Positions 7,000 to 15,716 of a stretch of 23,233 bases of DNA are shown piece after piece. The notes below the pieces were generated by a model, which was not told the DNA's origin, did no database searches, and saw nothing but the letters and a program-made list of their open reading frames with translations. Where the stretch lies: NCBI GenBank assembly GCA_964565415.1, contig CAZMEX010000055.1:1-23233 (forward strand). Reading direction: 5' to 3'. The position numbers were made by a program, and so were the translations under genes. Numbering within the stretch: the first letter of the stretch is position 1; each line of letters begins with the position of its first letter. The stretch is from JAIOSM01 sp964565415. Lineage in GTDB: Bacteria; Desulfobacterota; Desulfobacteria; Desulfobacterales; Desulfobacteraceae.

Positions 7000-9900
7000 A
7001 TCATATCTCCAAATCGATCTGCAAATGCGGTCTCAAGTTTGTTAATGGTTAAATCACAAAGTGTGTTCTTATTCAGCCCACTTATTATTAAATTTGTATG
7101 GTTAGCTGAAATTTTTCCTGCAAGGGAGCAGGCAATTGCTTTAAAAAGTTTTTCAAAAACATCTCTGTTCTCCGGAGTTATTGTAATAATAAATCTTCCG
7201 GCTGATTCGGAAAAAAGAATTTTTTCATTGGTGCAAACACCTTTTTCACTGTTTGTTACAACCTTTGAAAGATCAAGTTCCACTCCCATATTACAAGAGA
7301 GTGCTGTGAGAGCAATATGTACTGCAAGCCCTCCCCTTGTGACAGCATGACAGGACTCAACAATTTCCATTTCCATTGCTTTTTCAAGAATTTTATAAGT
7401 CTGCCTGAATTGTTCAATATTGACTTTTGGTACATTCAAGCCTACTTCATTAAACAATTTATAATATTCTGAACCGCCAAGCTCATTTTTCGTAACCCCA
7501 AGAACATATATAAGATCACCAGGCATTTTTGGATCCATGGTAATACATTTTGTAATGTCATCCACCCTTCCTGTTGCTGAAAACTGTATGGTTTCAAGGG
7601 CAGAAACCTTTATTGTTTCACCATATTTACCTTTAAGATGTCCATCAACATACATACTGTCTTTGCCTGATAAAAGAGGGATTTCATACCCCATACAGAC
7701 ATCTTTTAAAGCTCTGCAGGACCTTACAAGCTGTGCTGCCTTAAACTTACCATCGGGATTTTTCACAGGATCAAACTGAATATTTGGCCAGCAAAAATTA
7801 TCAACACCACCAATGTGTTCAAGGGTGCCACCCACGGCTATTATACGTCGTACTGCTTCATCAATTGTGCAGGCCATCATTGCATGGGCATCAATTTTTG
7901 AATACCATGGCAGAAGTGCCTGGGAAAATGCAAGACCACGATTTGACTCTAACACCGGTCTAATCACAGAAGCATCTGATGGAATATTTTGTTTTACGCC
8001 CACAAGTGGTTTTATCACACTTGTTCCCTGGACTTCATGGTCATACTGTCTTGTGATCCACTCTTTTGAACAGATATTTTCTTTAGCTAAAATATCTAAA
8101 ATCAACTGCCCATAATCTTTGGGTTGTCCCAAGACCGGTTCTGATAATCCTCTTGATTCAGGAGAACTCCACACAGCATCAAATTCCCAGTCAGGAAAGC
8201 CTTTGTCAAGGAGATCCATATCAACATAGGCACAGGTTTTATCCTTATATTTTATGTGAAGCTTCCCGCTGTCTGTATATTCGCCAATAACAGTGCTTTC
8301 AACTTCATGTTCCAGGGAAAGTTCCATGAACTCATCAATATTTTCTTTTTTCACAGCAATGGTCATCCTCTCCTGGGATTCTGATATCCATATTTCCCAC
8401 ATATCAAGACCATCGTACTTTAAAGGAACTTTATCAAGCCATACCACACAACCATTACTGAGCATGGCAGATTCACCAATGGAGGATGAAAGACCGCCCC
8501 CGCCATTGTCAGTAATAAATGTAAACAGCTCTTTGTCGCGGCATATAAGCAGAAAATCATGCATCTTCTTTTGTGTATACGGATCACCAATCTGAACATG
8601 ACCTGCAGGTGTTGTGTCTGAATAGACTTCTGAAGAGGCTGTCACACCATGGATACCATCTTTTCCAACCCTGCCGCCACTCATGACAATTAACTCACTT
8701 GGTGAAGTTGTTTTTTTATGTGTCACCTTACCATTTATTTTTGAAGGCATAATTCCTAAAGCTGTCACAAAGACAAGGCTTTTGCCCATATAAGATGGAT
8801 CAAACAGAGTCTGACCAAATGTTGTTGGAACGCCACTTTTATTACCACCATCTTTTACACCTTCAATAATCCCATCTAAAAGTCGACGGGGATGAAGCGG
8901 TGGAGTTAAATGTCCATCATAATCAATATCACCAACACAAAATCCATAACTTCCCATAATAAGCTTTGATCCAAGCCCTGTTCCCATGGGATCTCGATAT
9001 ACGCCAACAATACCGGTTATTGCACCGCCATAGGCTTCCATATTTGATGGGGAGTTATGTGTCTCACCGGTTATTACATAATTGGTATTTTCATCAAGTC
9101 TTCCCACGCCTGCGTTATCCCAGAGTACTGATACCACCCAATCTTTTTTCTCTTTAAGCTCAAGTGTAGGTTGCTTAATATATTTATTAAAAAGACTTTT
9201 TTCTATACACTGCTCACCTGTGGATAAATCGTGATACCTGAAAATCCCCTGGAAAGTATTATGATTGCAATGATCACTTCTGGCTTGGGATATATACTCA
9301 AGCTCAAGGTCAGTGGGTTCAGAAAGTTTTGCGACCTGTCTTGATTTTATCACTTCAGGGTCATTAAAATATTCGCGTATCACAGGTATATCTTGTGGAT
9401 TAAGGGCAAGATTTCTTTTGTCACTAACCCGTTGAAGTTCTTTATTGGACTTCATGCTTATTATATCAAATACTGGATCATGATTAAGAATTACCTTTGC
9501 AACTCCAATACTTTTACCCTGATCTTTCTCCCACTCTTGTTTTGAAAAAACTTTCCATTGCTGTATAATATCATTTGCAAGAAGCTCTTTTGCAAGTTTT
9601 TCAACCTGCTGCCTCTCCAATGACTCACCTTTTAAACAATATCTTTTTGAAGTATATACACCTTGATCTGAATTAAATTTTATCTTTAATAAATCTTCAA
9701 TTGCCTCCACAGCAGTGCTCCCCTGATTATCCTTAACACCGGGTCTAAACCCTACCCAGATTAAAAAATCAAAGTCAATGGACAACCTGTTCATGGATGA
9801 AACTTGAGTTACAGGGTTTGTGAATATTTGATCCTTAATTCTCTCAAGCTCTTTTTGTGAAAGTGCTGATTCTATTGTTAAAAGGTTAACGCATCTGGCA

Positions 9901-10013
9901 TTACTGATTTTTATGCCAAAATAATTCAATGCTCTTTTTTTTAGTAAAGATGCTTCAGCATCCAGCAATTCAGGTTTTAAGGCAACCTCTATACTTTTTA
10001 TGTCAGAAATCAT
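6996..10013 (-). CDS. purL: phosphoribosylformylglycinamidine synthase, PurS-PurL fusion subunit
   Basis: ATP-dependent synthetase that converts FGAR to FGAM in purine synthesis. The 1005 residues exceed small Bacillus-type PurL (about 740) but fall short of the single-chain enzyme (about 1300), because the glutaminase is the separate downstream purQ. Residues 87-155 (VGFRPGVKDNQGSTAVEAI onward) read as a PurS domain, and residues 8-75 look like a second, diverged PurS half. The synthetase core follows, with ARSDHCNHNTF (246-254), the nucleotide-binding GETHNSPSNMEAYGGAITGI and DPMGTGLGSKL, then a second AIRS-like half with LLSGKDSMY and CHAVTRGGL. Its ATG is 2 bases after the rseP stop, and the ribosome-binding site AAAGGTGG lies inside the last rseP codons. 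Purine synthesis is therefore tied to the envelope gene cluster here. Confidence 0.95.
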   Translation of the reverse strand: MISDIKSIEVALKPELLDAEASLLKKRALNYFGIKISNARCVNLLTIESALSQKELERIKDQIFTNPVTQVSSMNRLSIDFDFLIWVGFRPGVKDNQGSTAVEAIEDLLKIKFNSDQGVYTSKRYCLKGESLERQQVEKLAKELLANDIIQQWKVFSKQEWEKDQGKSIGVAKVILNHDPVFDIISMKSNKELQRVSDKRNLALNPQDIPVIREYFNDPEVIKSRQVAKLSEPTDLELEYISQARSDHCNHNTFQGIFRYHDLSTGEQCIEKSLFNKYIKQPTLELKEKKDWVVSVLWDNAGVGRLDENTNYVITGETHNSPSNMEAYGGAITGIVGVYRDPMGTGLGSKLIMGSYGFCVGDIDYDGHLTPPLHPRRLLDGIIEGVKDGGNKSGVPTTFGQTLFDPSYMGKSLVFVTALGIMPSKINGKVTHKKTTSPSELIVMSGGRVGKDGIHGVTASSEVYSDTTPAGHVQIGDPYTQKKMHDFLLICRDKELFTFITDNGGGGLSSSIGESAMLSNGCVVWLDKVPLKYDGLDMWEIWISESQERMTIAVKKENIDEFMELSLEHEVESTVIGEYTDSGKLHIKYKDKTCAYVDMDLLDKGFPDWEFDAVWSSPESRGLSEPVLGQPKDYGQLILDILAKENICSKEWITRQYDHEVQGTSVIKPLVGVKQNIPSDASVIRPVLESNRGLAFSQALLPWYSKIDAHAMMACTIDEAVRRIIAVGGTLEHIGGVDNFCWPNIQFDPVKNPDGKFKAAQLVRSCRALKDVCMGYEIPLLSGKDSMYVDGHLKGKYGETIKVSALETIQFSATGRVDDITKCITMDPKMPGDLIYVLGVTKNELGGSEYYKLFNEVGLNVPKVNIEQFRQTYKILEKAMEMEIVESCHAVTRGGLAVHIALTALSCNMGVELDLSKVVTNSEKGVCTNEKILFSESAGRFIITITPENRDVFEKLFKAIACSLAGKISANHTNLIISGLNKNTLCDLTINKLETAFADRFGDMI

Positions 10014-10015
10014 TT

Positions 10016-11083
10016 TCAGCCACCTTTAATTTGTTGAACAATATCATTATAAAAAACAAATATCATTAAAAGTACCAGCACAACTATTCCAAATTGATTA
10101 GCTTTCTCACGGATTTTTTCACTCACCTCTTTTCCTGTGACAGCCTCAATGGTGAAAAACATGAGATGCCCGCCATCTAATACAGGAACAGGAAAAAGGT
10201 TTATAATTCCAAGATTAATGGAAAGCAAAGCAATAAAAAATGCAAAACTTGCCGCCCCCTCTTCTGCCTGCTGCCCAGCCATTTTAGCAATCCTGATGGG
10301 ACCTCCCAGATTATCAGCAGAAACATTGCCTGCAACCATTTTCCAGACTGAGATCAGGGTCAGTTTTGCAATCTGCCAGTTTTTTTCAATGGAATACCAA
10401 AGAGCCCGGGCAGGATTTAAGCTGACATGGACCTTATCCTCGGAAGCTCTGACACCTATTATATATCTTTTTTTATCTTCTTCAAATATTGTTTTGTAAT
10501 CTGTTAACTCTGGTATTAAAGAGAGAGCAACTTTCCTGTTATTTCGCTCTAAAAGTATCTCAAGTTTTTTACCATTGCTTGCATCAACCTGCATGGAGAG
10601 ATCGCTCCATGTTTCTATTTTTTTATTATCTATCTCTTTAATAATATCACCTGGCAAAATACCTGCCGCATATGCTGGAGAATTGTCAGTTACTTCTCCA
10701 ATGATCGGCTTTAGATAATAAACACCTGAAACTTGAAAAATTACATAAAAAATTAAAATAGCCAATAAAAAATTAAAAACAGGACCTGCTGCAACTATCA
10801 TCATTTTTTGATATAATTTTTTATGGGTAAATGATCTTGCAATATCTTCAGGGGCAATGGTCTTACCCTGCTCCTCCCCAACCATTTTAACATATCCACC
10901 CAAGGGAATTGCCGAGAGGCAATATAGAGTTTCCCCATATTTTTTTTTGATGATTTTTGGTCCAAAACCCAGAGAAAATGTTTCAACTCCGACTTTACAC
11001 ATTTTTGCAACCAGGAAATGACCAAGTTCGTGGAAAAATACAAGTATGGATATAAGAACTAAAAATGCTAACCAGGGATTCAT
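10016..11083 (-). CDS. rseP: site-2 intramembrane zinc metalloprotease
   Basis: Membrane protease of the S2P family that cleaves anti-sigma factors and leftover signal peptides inside the inner membrane. The zinc site HELGH (His18, Glu19, His22) lies in the first membrane segment, and the third ligand region is NLFPVPVLDGGHLMF in a C-terminal membrane helix. Between them is one PDZ domain (about 105-185, with NSPAYAAGILPGDIIKEID). E. coli RseP has two PDZ domains and 450 residues, so this 355-residue form is the shorter single-PDZ type common outside gammaproteobacteria. The last segment, VVLVLLMIFVFYNDIV, is another membrane helix. The ATG lies 12 bases after the dxr stop. The targets cannot be read from the sequence. 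Confidence 0.95.
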   Translation of the reverse strand: MNPWLAFLVLISILVFFHELGHFLVAKMCKVGVETFSLGFGPKIIKKKYGETLYCLSAIPLGGYVKMVGEEQGKTIAPEDIARSFTHKKLYQKMMIVAAGPVFNFLLAILIFYVIFQVSGVYYLKPIIGEVTDNSPAYAAGILPGDIIKEIDNKKIETWSDLSMQVDASNGKKLEILLERNNRKVALSLIPELTDYKTIFEEDKKRYIIGVRASEDKVHVSLNPARALWYSIEKNWQIAKLTLISVWKMVAGNVSADNLGGPIRIAKMAGQQAEEGAASFAFFIALLSINLGIINLFPVPVLDGGHLMFFTIEAVTGKEVSEKIREKANQFGIVVLVLLMIFVFYNDIVQQIKGG

Positions 11084-11095
11084 AAAACCTCGCTG

Positions 11096-12244
11096 TTAAA
11101 TAAGAGACAGGGCTGTATCTCTTGCCCACTCATCAGAATCAATAATACCTGAAAGATCAGGATTGTCAATATTGTTATGTTTCCCAAGACAGTTGGAAAT
11201 TATATTATAAATAGTTGGGAAACTGATTTTTTTATCGAGAAAAGCCTCAACTGCAACCTCATTTGCAGCATTCATCACAGCAGGCAATGTACCACCTTTT
11301 TTGCATACTTCAAAGGCAAAATCCAACGAAGGAAATTTTTCATTGTCGCATTTTTCAAACTCAAGATTCTTGATAGTTGTGAAGTCTGGGAACTCAACTC
11401 CAATATCAAGTCTCCCAGGCAAAGAGATTGCATAGGAGATTGCAGCCCTCATATCAGGGATACCCATCTGCGCCATGACAGTTCCATCTTTAAAACCAAC
11501 CATTGAATGGACAATGCTCTGGGGGTGTACCAAAACCTCAATATCTTCATGGGAAACATTGAAAAAATGAACTGCCTCAATTATTTCCAGTGCCTTATTC
11601 ATAAGGGTTGCCGAATCTATGGATATTTTGTTCCCCATATTCCAATTGGGATGATTTAGAGCATCTTCAGGGCTTATTGCCTCAAATTCTGATAAATTTT
11701 TTTTCCTGAAGGGTCCGCCCGAAGCTGTTAGAAAAATTTTACTGAGATCTTTTCTTCTATTACCCTGTAAACATTGAAAAATAGCACTGTGCTCACTGTC
11801 AACAGGATAAATTTGAACACTGTTCTGCTTTGCCTTGGACATTACAATATCTCCTGCCATGACAAGGGTCTCTTTGTTTGCAAGGGCAATCACCTTTTTT
11901 GCTTCAATGGCTGCAAGGGCAGGACGTAAGCCCGCAGCACCAACCATGGCAAGCAAGACAATATCGCTGTTTTTATTTGAGGCAGCATCAATATATCCCT
12001 GCTCACCAATAAGAATCTCAGGGCAAGCAGTCTCTTTCAGCATGCTTTTAAGCTGAGTTGCTCCATCTTCTGTCATAACCACAACAATAGAAGGATTAAA
12101 TTTTTTAATCTGTTCTGAAAGCAGGGAAATATTATGGGCAGCGGCAAGAACCTGAACATCAAATCTATCAGGGTATAAACTTACAATTTTAAGGGTGCTT
12201 TGACCAATTGAGCCTGTTGAGCCAAGGATCGCAAGCTTTTTCAT
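11096..12244 (-). CDS. dxr: 1-deoxy-D-xylulose 5-phosphate reductoisomerase
   Basis: NADPH-dependent enzyme that makes 2-C-methyl-D-erythritol 4-phosphate, the committed step of the MEP isoprenoid pathway. It supplies precursors for the undecaprenyl diphosphate synthase (uppS) encoded upstream in the same cluster. The NADPH-binding site is KKLAILGSTGSIGQSTLKI at the N-terminus. Catalytic-domain signatures are VDSEHSAIFQCLQG (with the metal-binding acidic residues), LTASGGPFRKK, HPNWNMGNKISIDSATLMNK and the mobile-loop region HPQSIVHSMVGFKDG. The length, 382 residues, is typical. The ATG overlaps the cdsA stop as ATGA, so translation is coupled. Confidence 0.97.
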   Translation of the reverse strand: MKKLAILGSTGSIGQSTLKIVSLYPDRFDVQVLAAAHNISLLSEQIKKFNPSIVVVMTEDGATQLKSMLKETACPEILIGEQGYIDAASNKNSDIVLLAMVGAAGLRPALAAIEAKKVIALANKETLVMAGDIVMSKAKQNSVQIYPVDSEHSAIFQCLQGNRRKDLSKIFLTASGGPFRKKNLSEFEAISPEDALNHPNWNMGNKISIDSATLMNKALEIIEAVHFFNVSHEDIEVLVHPQSIVHSMVGFKDGTVMAQMGIPDMRAAISYAISLPGRLDIGVEFPDFTTIKNLEFEKCDNEKFPSLDFAFEVCKKGGTLPAVMNAANEVAVEAFLDKKISFPTIYNIISNCLGKHNNIDNPDLSGIIDSDEWARDTALSLI

Positions 12245-13053
12245 AAAATAAATATCCGCAGGATATAGAGAACAGGTATGGCAAAAATAAGACCATCTAT
12301 TCTATCCAACATTCCACCATGACCAGGCAAAATTCTGCCGGAGTCCTTAATACCTGCAGTTCTTTTCAATGCTGAAGCAAACAAGTCTCCAACCTGCCCT
12401 GCAACAGAAATGAGTACTGAACAGGGAATTGCGAGAAATGCTCTTTCAAGACTGTGGAAAAAAAGATAGTATAGTATAAATCCCACAAAAACCGAACCAA
12501 GTACTCCACCAGCAGCACCCATATACGTTTTCTTGGGGCTTATATTAGGGGCCAGATGTCTCTCTCCATAAAAAGTTCCTGCATAGTAAGAACCTGAATC
12601 ATTTGCAAAAATAATAAATAAAAACCATAAAATATAAAGATGACCATTTTCAAAATTATAAATTAATATGAGTAAGGCCAGAGAAAAAGGTATATAAATG
12701 ATACCAAATATCTGTTTTGCCAGGACATCAAATATGTAGTCATCCTTTGAAAAATCCAACATCACAATAAATCCCAGAAAAAGAATATTAAGTCCAATAC
12801 AGATTAATATTCCATCCATGGATTGATACCAGACTCCTGTTATTATACTTACGCACATTAAATAGGATAGCATTTTAATTTTTTTGGATATAACGCCTGA
12901 ACAGATCAAAGCTGCTATTTCCAGATATTCATAAAGTGCTATAATTGATACTAATGCTATTACTGCACTGAAGCTAAGACTGTTTTTTTGCAAAATTAGA
13001 AAAATGATCCCCGGCAAAACAACGACTGCTGTAATCACACGTTTTAAGAGCAT
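12241..13053 (-). CDS. cdsA: phosphatidate cytidylyltransferase (CDP-diacylglycerol synthase)
   Basis: Integral inner-membrane enzyme that makes CDP-diacylglycerol from CTP and phosphatidic acid, the branch point for all phospholipids. Most of the 270 residues are hydrophobic helices (about eight). The diagnostic C-terminal signature is present as SALKRTAGIKDSGRILPGHG followed by GMLDRIDG, containing the metal-binding Asp residues. ANDSGSYYAGTFYG and SPKKTYMGAAGG are further family motifs. The ATG overlaps the end of uppS by 10 nt, and its own stop overlaps the dxr start by 4 nt. Confidence 0.96.
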   Translation of the reverse strand: MLLKRVITAVVVLPGIIFLILQKNSLSFSAVIALVSIIALYEYLEIAALICSGVISKKIKMLSYLMCVSIITGVWYQSMDGILICIGLNILFLGFIVMLDFSKDDYIFDVLAKQIFGIIYIPFSLALLILIYNFENGHLYILWFLFIIFANDSGSYYAGTFYGERHLAPNISPKKTYMGAAGGVLGSVFVGFILYYLFFHSLERAFLAIPCSVLISVAGQVGDLFASALKRTAGIKDSGRILPGHGGMLDRIDGLIFAIPVLYILRIFIL

Positions 13054-13790
13054 AATACTTTCCCAAATCTACGGTCCCTTTTTTGAAATTCCCCAAGGAT
13101 ATTAACAAATTCATCCCGGGTAAAATCCGGCCAGAGTGTCTTGGTAATATGGAGTTCTGAATAGGCAATTTGCCACAATAAAAAGTTGCTCACCCTCATT
13201 TCTCCACTTGTCCGGATCAACAAGTCAGGATCAGGCATGTCAGCTGTATAAAGATGACTTGCGACCATTGTCTCATCAATTTCTTCTAAAGAAACCTTAC
13301 CTTGTTTAGTTTCAAGAGCAATCTTTCTGATAGCTCGTGTAATCTCTTCTCTTGCACCATAACTTAATGCAAGGTTTAAAACCATTTCCTGATTATTTTT
13401 TGTTTTTTCAACTGCTAAATCAATTTCCTTCTGGACATCCTGAGGTAACCGTTCTTTTTGCCCAATAACATTGAATCTGATATTTTTATTATGAAGCTCA
13501 TCTTTTTCAGATTTAATAAACTTTTTTAAAAGCTTCATTAACGCATTGATCTCTTTTTCAGGGCGAGACCAGTTTTCAGTTGAGAACGCATAGAGGGTTA
13601 AAACTTTAATATTAAGTTCTCTGCTGGCAGTTATGATTTCCCGTACAGTATCAGCTCCTCTTTCATGCCCGAAAACTCGACTTAAAAGTTGTTTTTTTGC
13701 CCACCGACCGTTTCCATCCATAATGATTGCAACATGACCGGGTAACTTTGCAAGATCAATGTCTGTTTTTGTAGACAAGTTAGACTTCAA
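13044..13790 (-). CDS. uppS: undecaprenyl diphosphate synthase (cis-prenyltransferase)
   Basis: Condenses isopentenyl diphosphate onto farnesyl diphosphate to give the C55 lipid carrier for peptidoglycan and O-antigen. The signature HVAIIMDGNGRWAKK carries the catalytic Asp25, followed by GHERGADTVREI, LYAFSTENWSRP and the C-terminal DPDLLIRTSGEMRVSNFLLW. The length of 248 residues is normal. The start is a TTG inside the last codons of frr (11-nt overlap). It is supported by AAGGAG four bases upstream, and there is no in-frame ATG before the conserved core. Its substrate pathway is represented by dxr two genes downstream. Confidence 0.96.
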   Translation of the reverse strand: MKSNLSTKTDIDLAKLPGHVAIIMDGNGRWAKKQLLSRVFGHERGADTVREIITASRELNIKVLTLYAFSTENWSRPEKEINALMKLLKKFIKSEKDELHNKNIRFNVIGQKERLPQDVQKEIDLAVEKTKNNQEMVLNLALSYGAREEITRAIRKIALETKQGKVSLEEIDETMVASHLYTADMPDPDLLIRTSGEMRVSNFLLWQIAYSELHITKTLWPDFTRDEFVNILGEFQKRDRRFGKVLCS

Positions 13791-14337
13791 GAATCTCCTT
13801 CTCTTTATCGGAAAAAAGCTTGTCTAATTGCTTAATATTTTCATCAGTCAATTCCTGAACACTCTTTTGACCTTTAAAATTGTCATCTTCAGAAATATCA
13901 CCCTCTTTTTGAAGATCTTTAAGGTTATCGTTGGAATCCCTTCGGATATTTCTTATGGCGACCTTAAAGTCTTCACAGGTCTGCCCAGCACTTTTTACTA
14001 TCTCTTTTCTGCGCTCTTCTGTCAAAGGAGGAATGGATATTCTGATAAGTTTACCATCACTGGATGGGGTCAAACCAAGGTTTGCCTTTAGTATTGCTTT
14101 TTCAACATCATTAATAACGCTAACATCCCATGGTTTTATGGTAAGGAGACGGCTTTCCGGTACAGCAACAGATGCCATTTGATCCAGAGGAGTTTCAGCA
14201 CCGTAGTAGTCAACTTTTACTCCATCGAGCAATGTGGTAGTTGCTCTGCCAGTACGAACCTTTGTCATCTCTTTTTCAAATGCATTTAAAGATTTGACCA
14301 TTCTCTCTTTTGTCTCTTTTATCACCTCGTTTAACAT
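13780..14337 (-). CDS. frr: ribosome recycling factor
   Basis: Splits the post-termination ribosome together with EF-G. The 185-residue length is exactly the usual size. Family signatures are KVRTGRATTTLLDGVKVDYY and PLDQMASVAVPESRLLTIKPWD in the N-terminal half, IRISIPPLTEERRKE in the middle, and NIRRDSNDNLKDLQKEGDIS in the long helical bundle near the C-terminus. The ATG has GGGGAG about ten bases upstream and follows pyrH by 38 bp. The gene lies in the canonical order pyrH-frr-uppS. Confidence 0.97.
   Translation of the reverse strand: MLNEVIKETKERMVKSLNAFEKEMTKVRTGRATTTLLDGVKVDYYGAETPLDQMASVAVPESRLLTIKPWDVSVINDVEKAILKANLGLTPSSDGKLIRISIPPLTEERRKEIVKSAGQTCEDFKVAIRNIRRDSNDNLKDLQKEGDISEDDNFKGQKSVQELTDENIKQLDKLFSDKEKEILEV
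13795..13800 (-). promoter_or_regulatory. ribosome-binding site setting the TTG start of uppS
   Basis: On the minus strand AAGGAG is followed by ATTC and then the TTG at 13790-13788. It sits inside the coding sequence of frr, so uppS translation probably depends on ribosomes finishing frr. Confidence 0.7.
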
Positions 14338-14375
14338 AAGCTAAAATCTCCCCTCAAATAGTTAACCAGCAAGTT

Positions 14376-15101
14376 CTACACATTGTAAACCCGTGTACCT
14401 ATAGCCTCTCCACAAACTGTTTTCATGATATTGGAAGACTTATGAAGGTTGACCACGTGAAGGGGGAGAGACTGTTCCATGGCAAGAGAAATAGCTGTCA
14501 TATCCATAACATGAAGTTGTTGTTGAATTACGTCCATATAGGAAATCTTTTTAAACATAACCGCATCATTATTCTTTTTAGGATCTTTATCATAAACTCC
14601 GTCAACCTGTGTTGCCTTGATCAAGATTTGACTCTGCATCTCATTTGCCCTTAAAACTGCTGCAGTATCTGTCGTAAAATATGGGTTTCCTGTTCCAGCA
14701 GCAAAAATCACAACACGTTTTTTCTCAAGATGCCGCATTGCCTTTCTTCGAATAATAGGTTCAGCAACTTTGTTCATTGCTATTGCAGACTGAACCCTTG
14801 TTGGAACACCGATCTGTTCCAAAGAATCACAAAGTGCCAGGCTATTTATTACAGTTGCAAGCATACCCATATAATCAGCAGATGCTCTGTCCATGCCTGC
14901 TGCACTTCCTGCTACACCACGGAATATATTTCCTCCGCCCACAATAATGCTTATTTGAACACCAAGTTCATAAACCTTTAATATCTCATGGGCAACATAG
15001 GAGATCATTTCAGGAGTAATGCCAAAGCCCTGATTACCCATCAGGGCTTCACCACTAAGTTTGATAGTTATTTTGTCAAATTTGGATGATTTTTTCCCCA
15101 A
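14376..15101 (-). CDS. pyrH: uridylate kinase (UMP kinase)
   Basis: Bacterial UMP kinase of the amino-acid-kinase fold, which phosphorylates UMP to UDP. Seen are KITIKLSGEALMGNQGFGI at the N-terminus, IIVGGGNIFRG, the UMP-binding region DRASADYMGMLATVINSLAL and IFAAGTGNPYFTTDTAAVLR. The length of 241 residues is typical. The start is a TTG at 15101-15099, since no in-frame ATG precedes the core. A ribosome-binding site AGGAGA within the tsf stop region lies about 11 bases upstream, slightly far. tsf ends 7 bases before it. Confidence 0.96.
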   Translation of the reverse strand: MGKKSSKFDKITIKLSGEALMGNQGFGITPEMISYVAHEILKVYELGVQISIIVGGGNIFRGVAGSAAGMDRASADYMGMLATVINSLALCDSLEQIGVPTRVQSAIAMNKVAEPIIRRKAMRHLEKKRVVIFAAGTGNPYFTTDTAAVLRANEMQSQILIKATQVDGVYDKDPKKNNDAVMFKKISYMDVIQQQLHVMDMTAISLAMEQSLPLHVVNLHKSSNIMKTVCGEAIGTRVYNV

Positions 15102-15108
15102 GGATTTA

Positions 15109-15705
15109 TTATTCTCCTATTTGAAAGCGTACAAATCTTCTGATTTGAATATTCTCTCCAATTTTAGCAACAGCTTCATTGAGCAAGTCTGATATGGTTT
15201 TCTGGGTATCTTTAATATACTGCTGGTTTAAAAGGCAGACATCTTTATAATACTTTTGGACCTTGCCATCAACTATCTTGTCAATGATGTTCTCAGGTTT
15301 TCCCTCTTTTAAGGCAAGGGCTTTGTATACTTCTTTCTCTTTTTCAATAAGATCTTTTGAGATATCATCTTCACTGATACCTAATGGATTGCTTGCTGCT
15401 ATATGCATTGAAACATTTTTTGCAAACTCAATAAAATCATCGGTTTTAGCAACAAAGTCTGACTCGCAGTTCACTTCAAGAAGTACACCTAATTTACTTC
15501 CAGCATGAATATATGAATATACAACACCCTCGGAAGTTTTTCGTCCAGATCTCTTTGCAGCCTTAGCAAGACCTTTTTTTCTTAAAAGCTCAATGGCTTT
15601 TTCAACGTCACCTTCTGTTTCCACAAGAGTATTTTTGCAGTCCATCATTCCTGAACCAGTACGTTCACGAAGTTCTTTTACCATTAATGCTGTAATTTCA
15701 GCCAT
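15109..15705 (-). CDS. tsf: elongation factor Ts (short form)
   Basis: Nucleotide-exchange factor for EF-Tu. The N-terminal UBA-like domain reads VKELRERTGSGMMDCKNTLV, then the core has LLEVNCESDFVAKTDDF, whose S/T-D-F-V motif inserts into EF-Tu. At 198 residues it is the short form (Thermus-like), lacking the second core subdomain and coiled-coil of the 283-residue E. coli protein. It follows rpsB by 11 bases, the near-universal rpsB-tsf pair. Confidence 0.97.
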   Translation of the reverse strand: MAEITALMVKELRERTGSGMMDCKNTLVETEGDVEKAIELLRKKGLAKAAKRSGRKTSEGVVYSYIHAGSKLGVLLEVNCESDFVAKTDDFIEFAKNVSMHIAASNPLGISEDDISKDLIEKEKEVYKALALKEGKPENIIDKIVDGKVQKYYKDVCLLNQQYIKDTQKTISDLLNEAVAKIGENIQIRRFVRFQIGE

Positions 15706-15716
15706 TTTATAACTCC

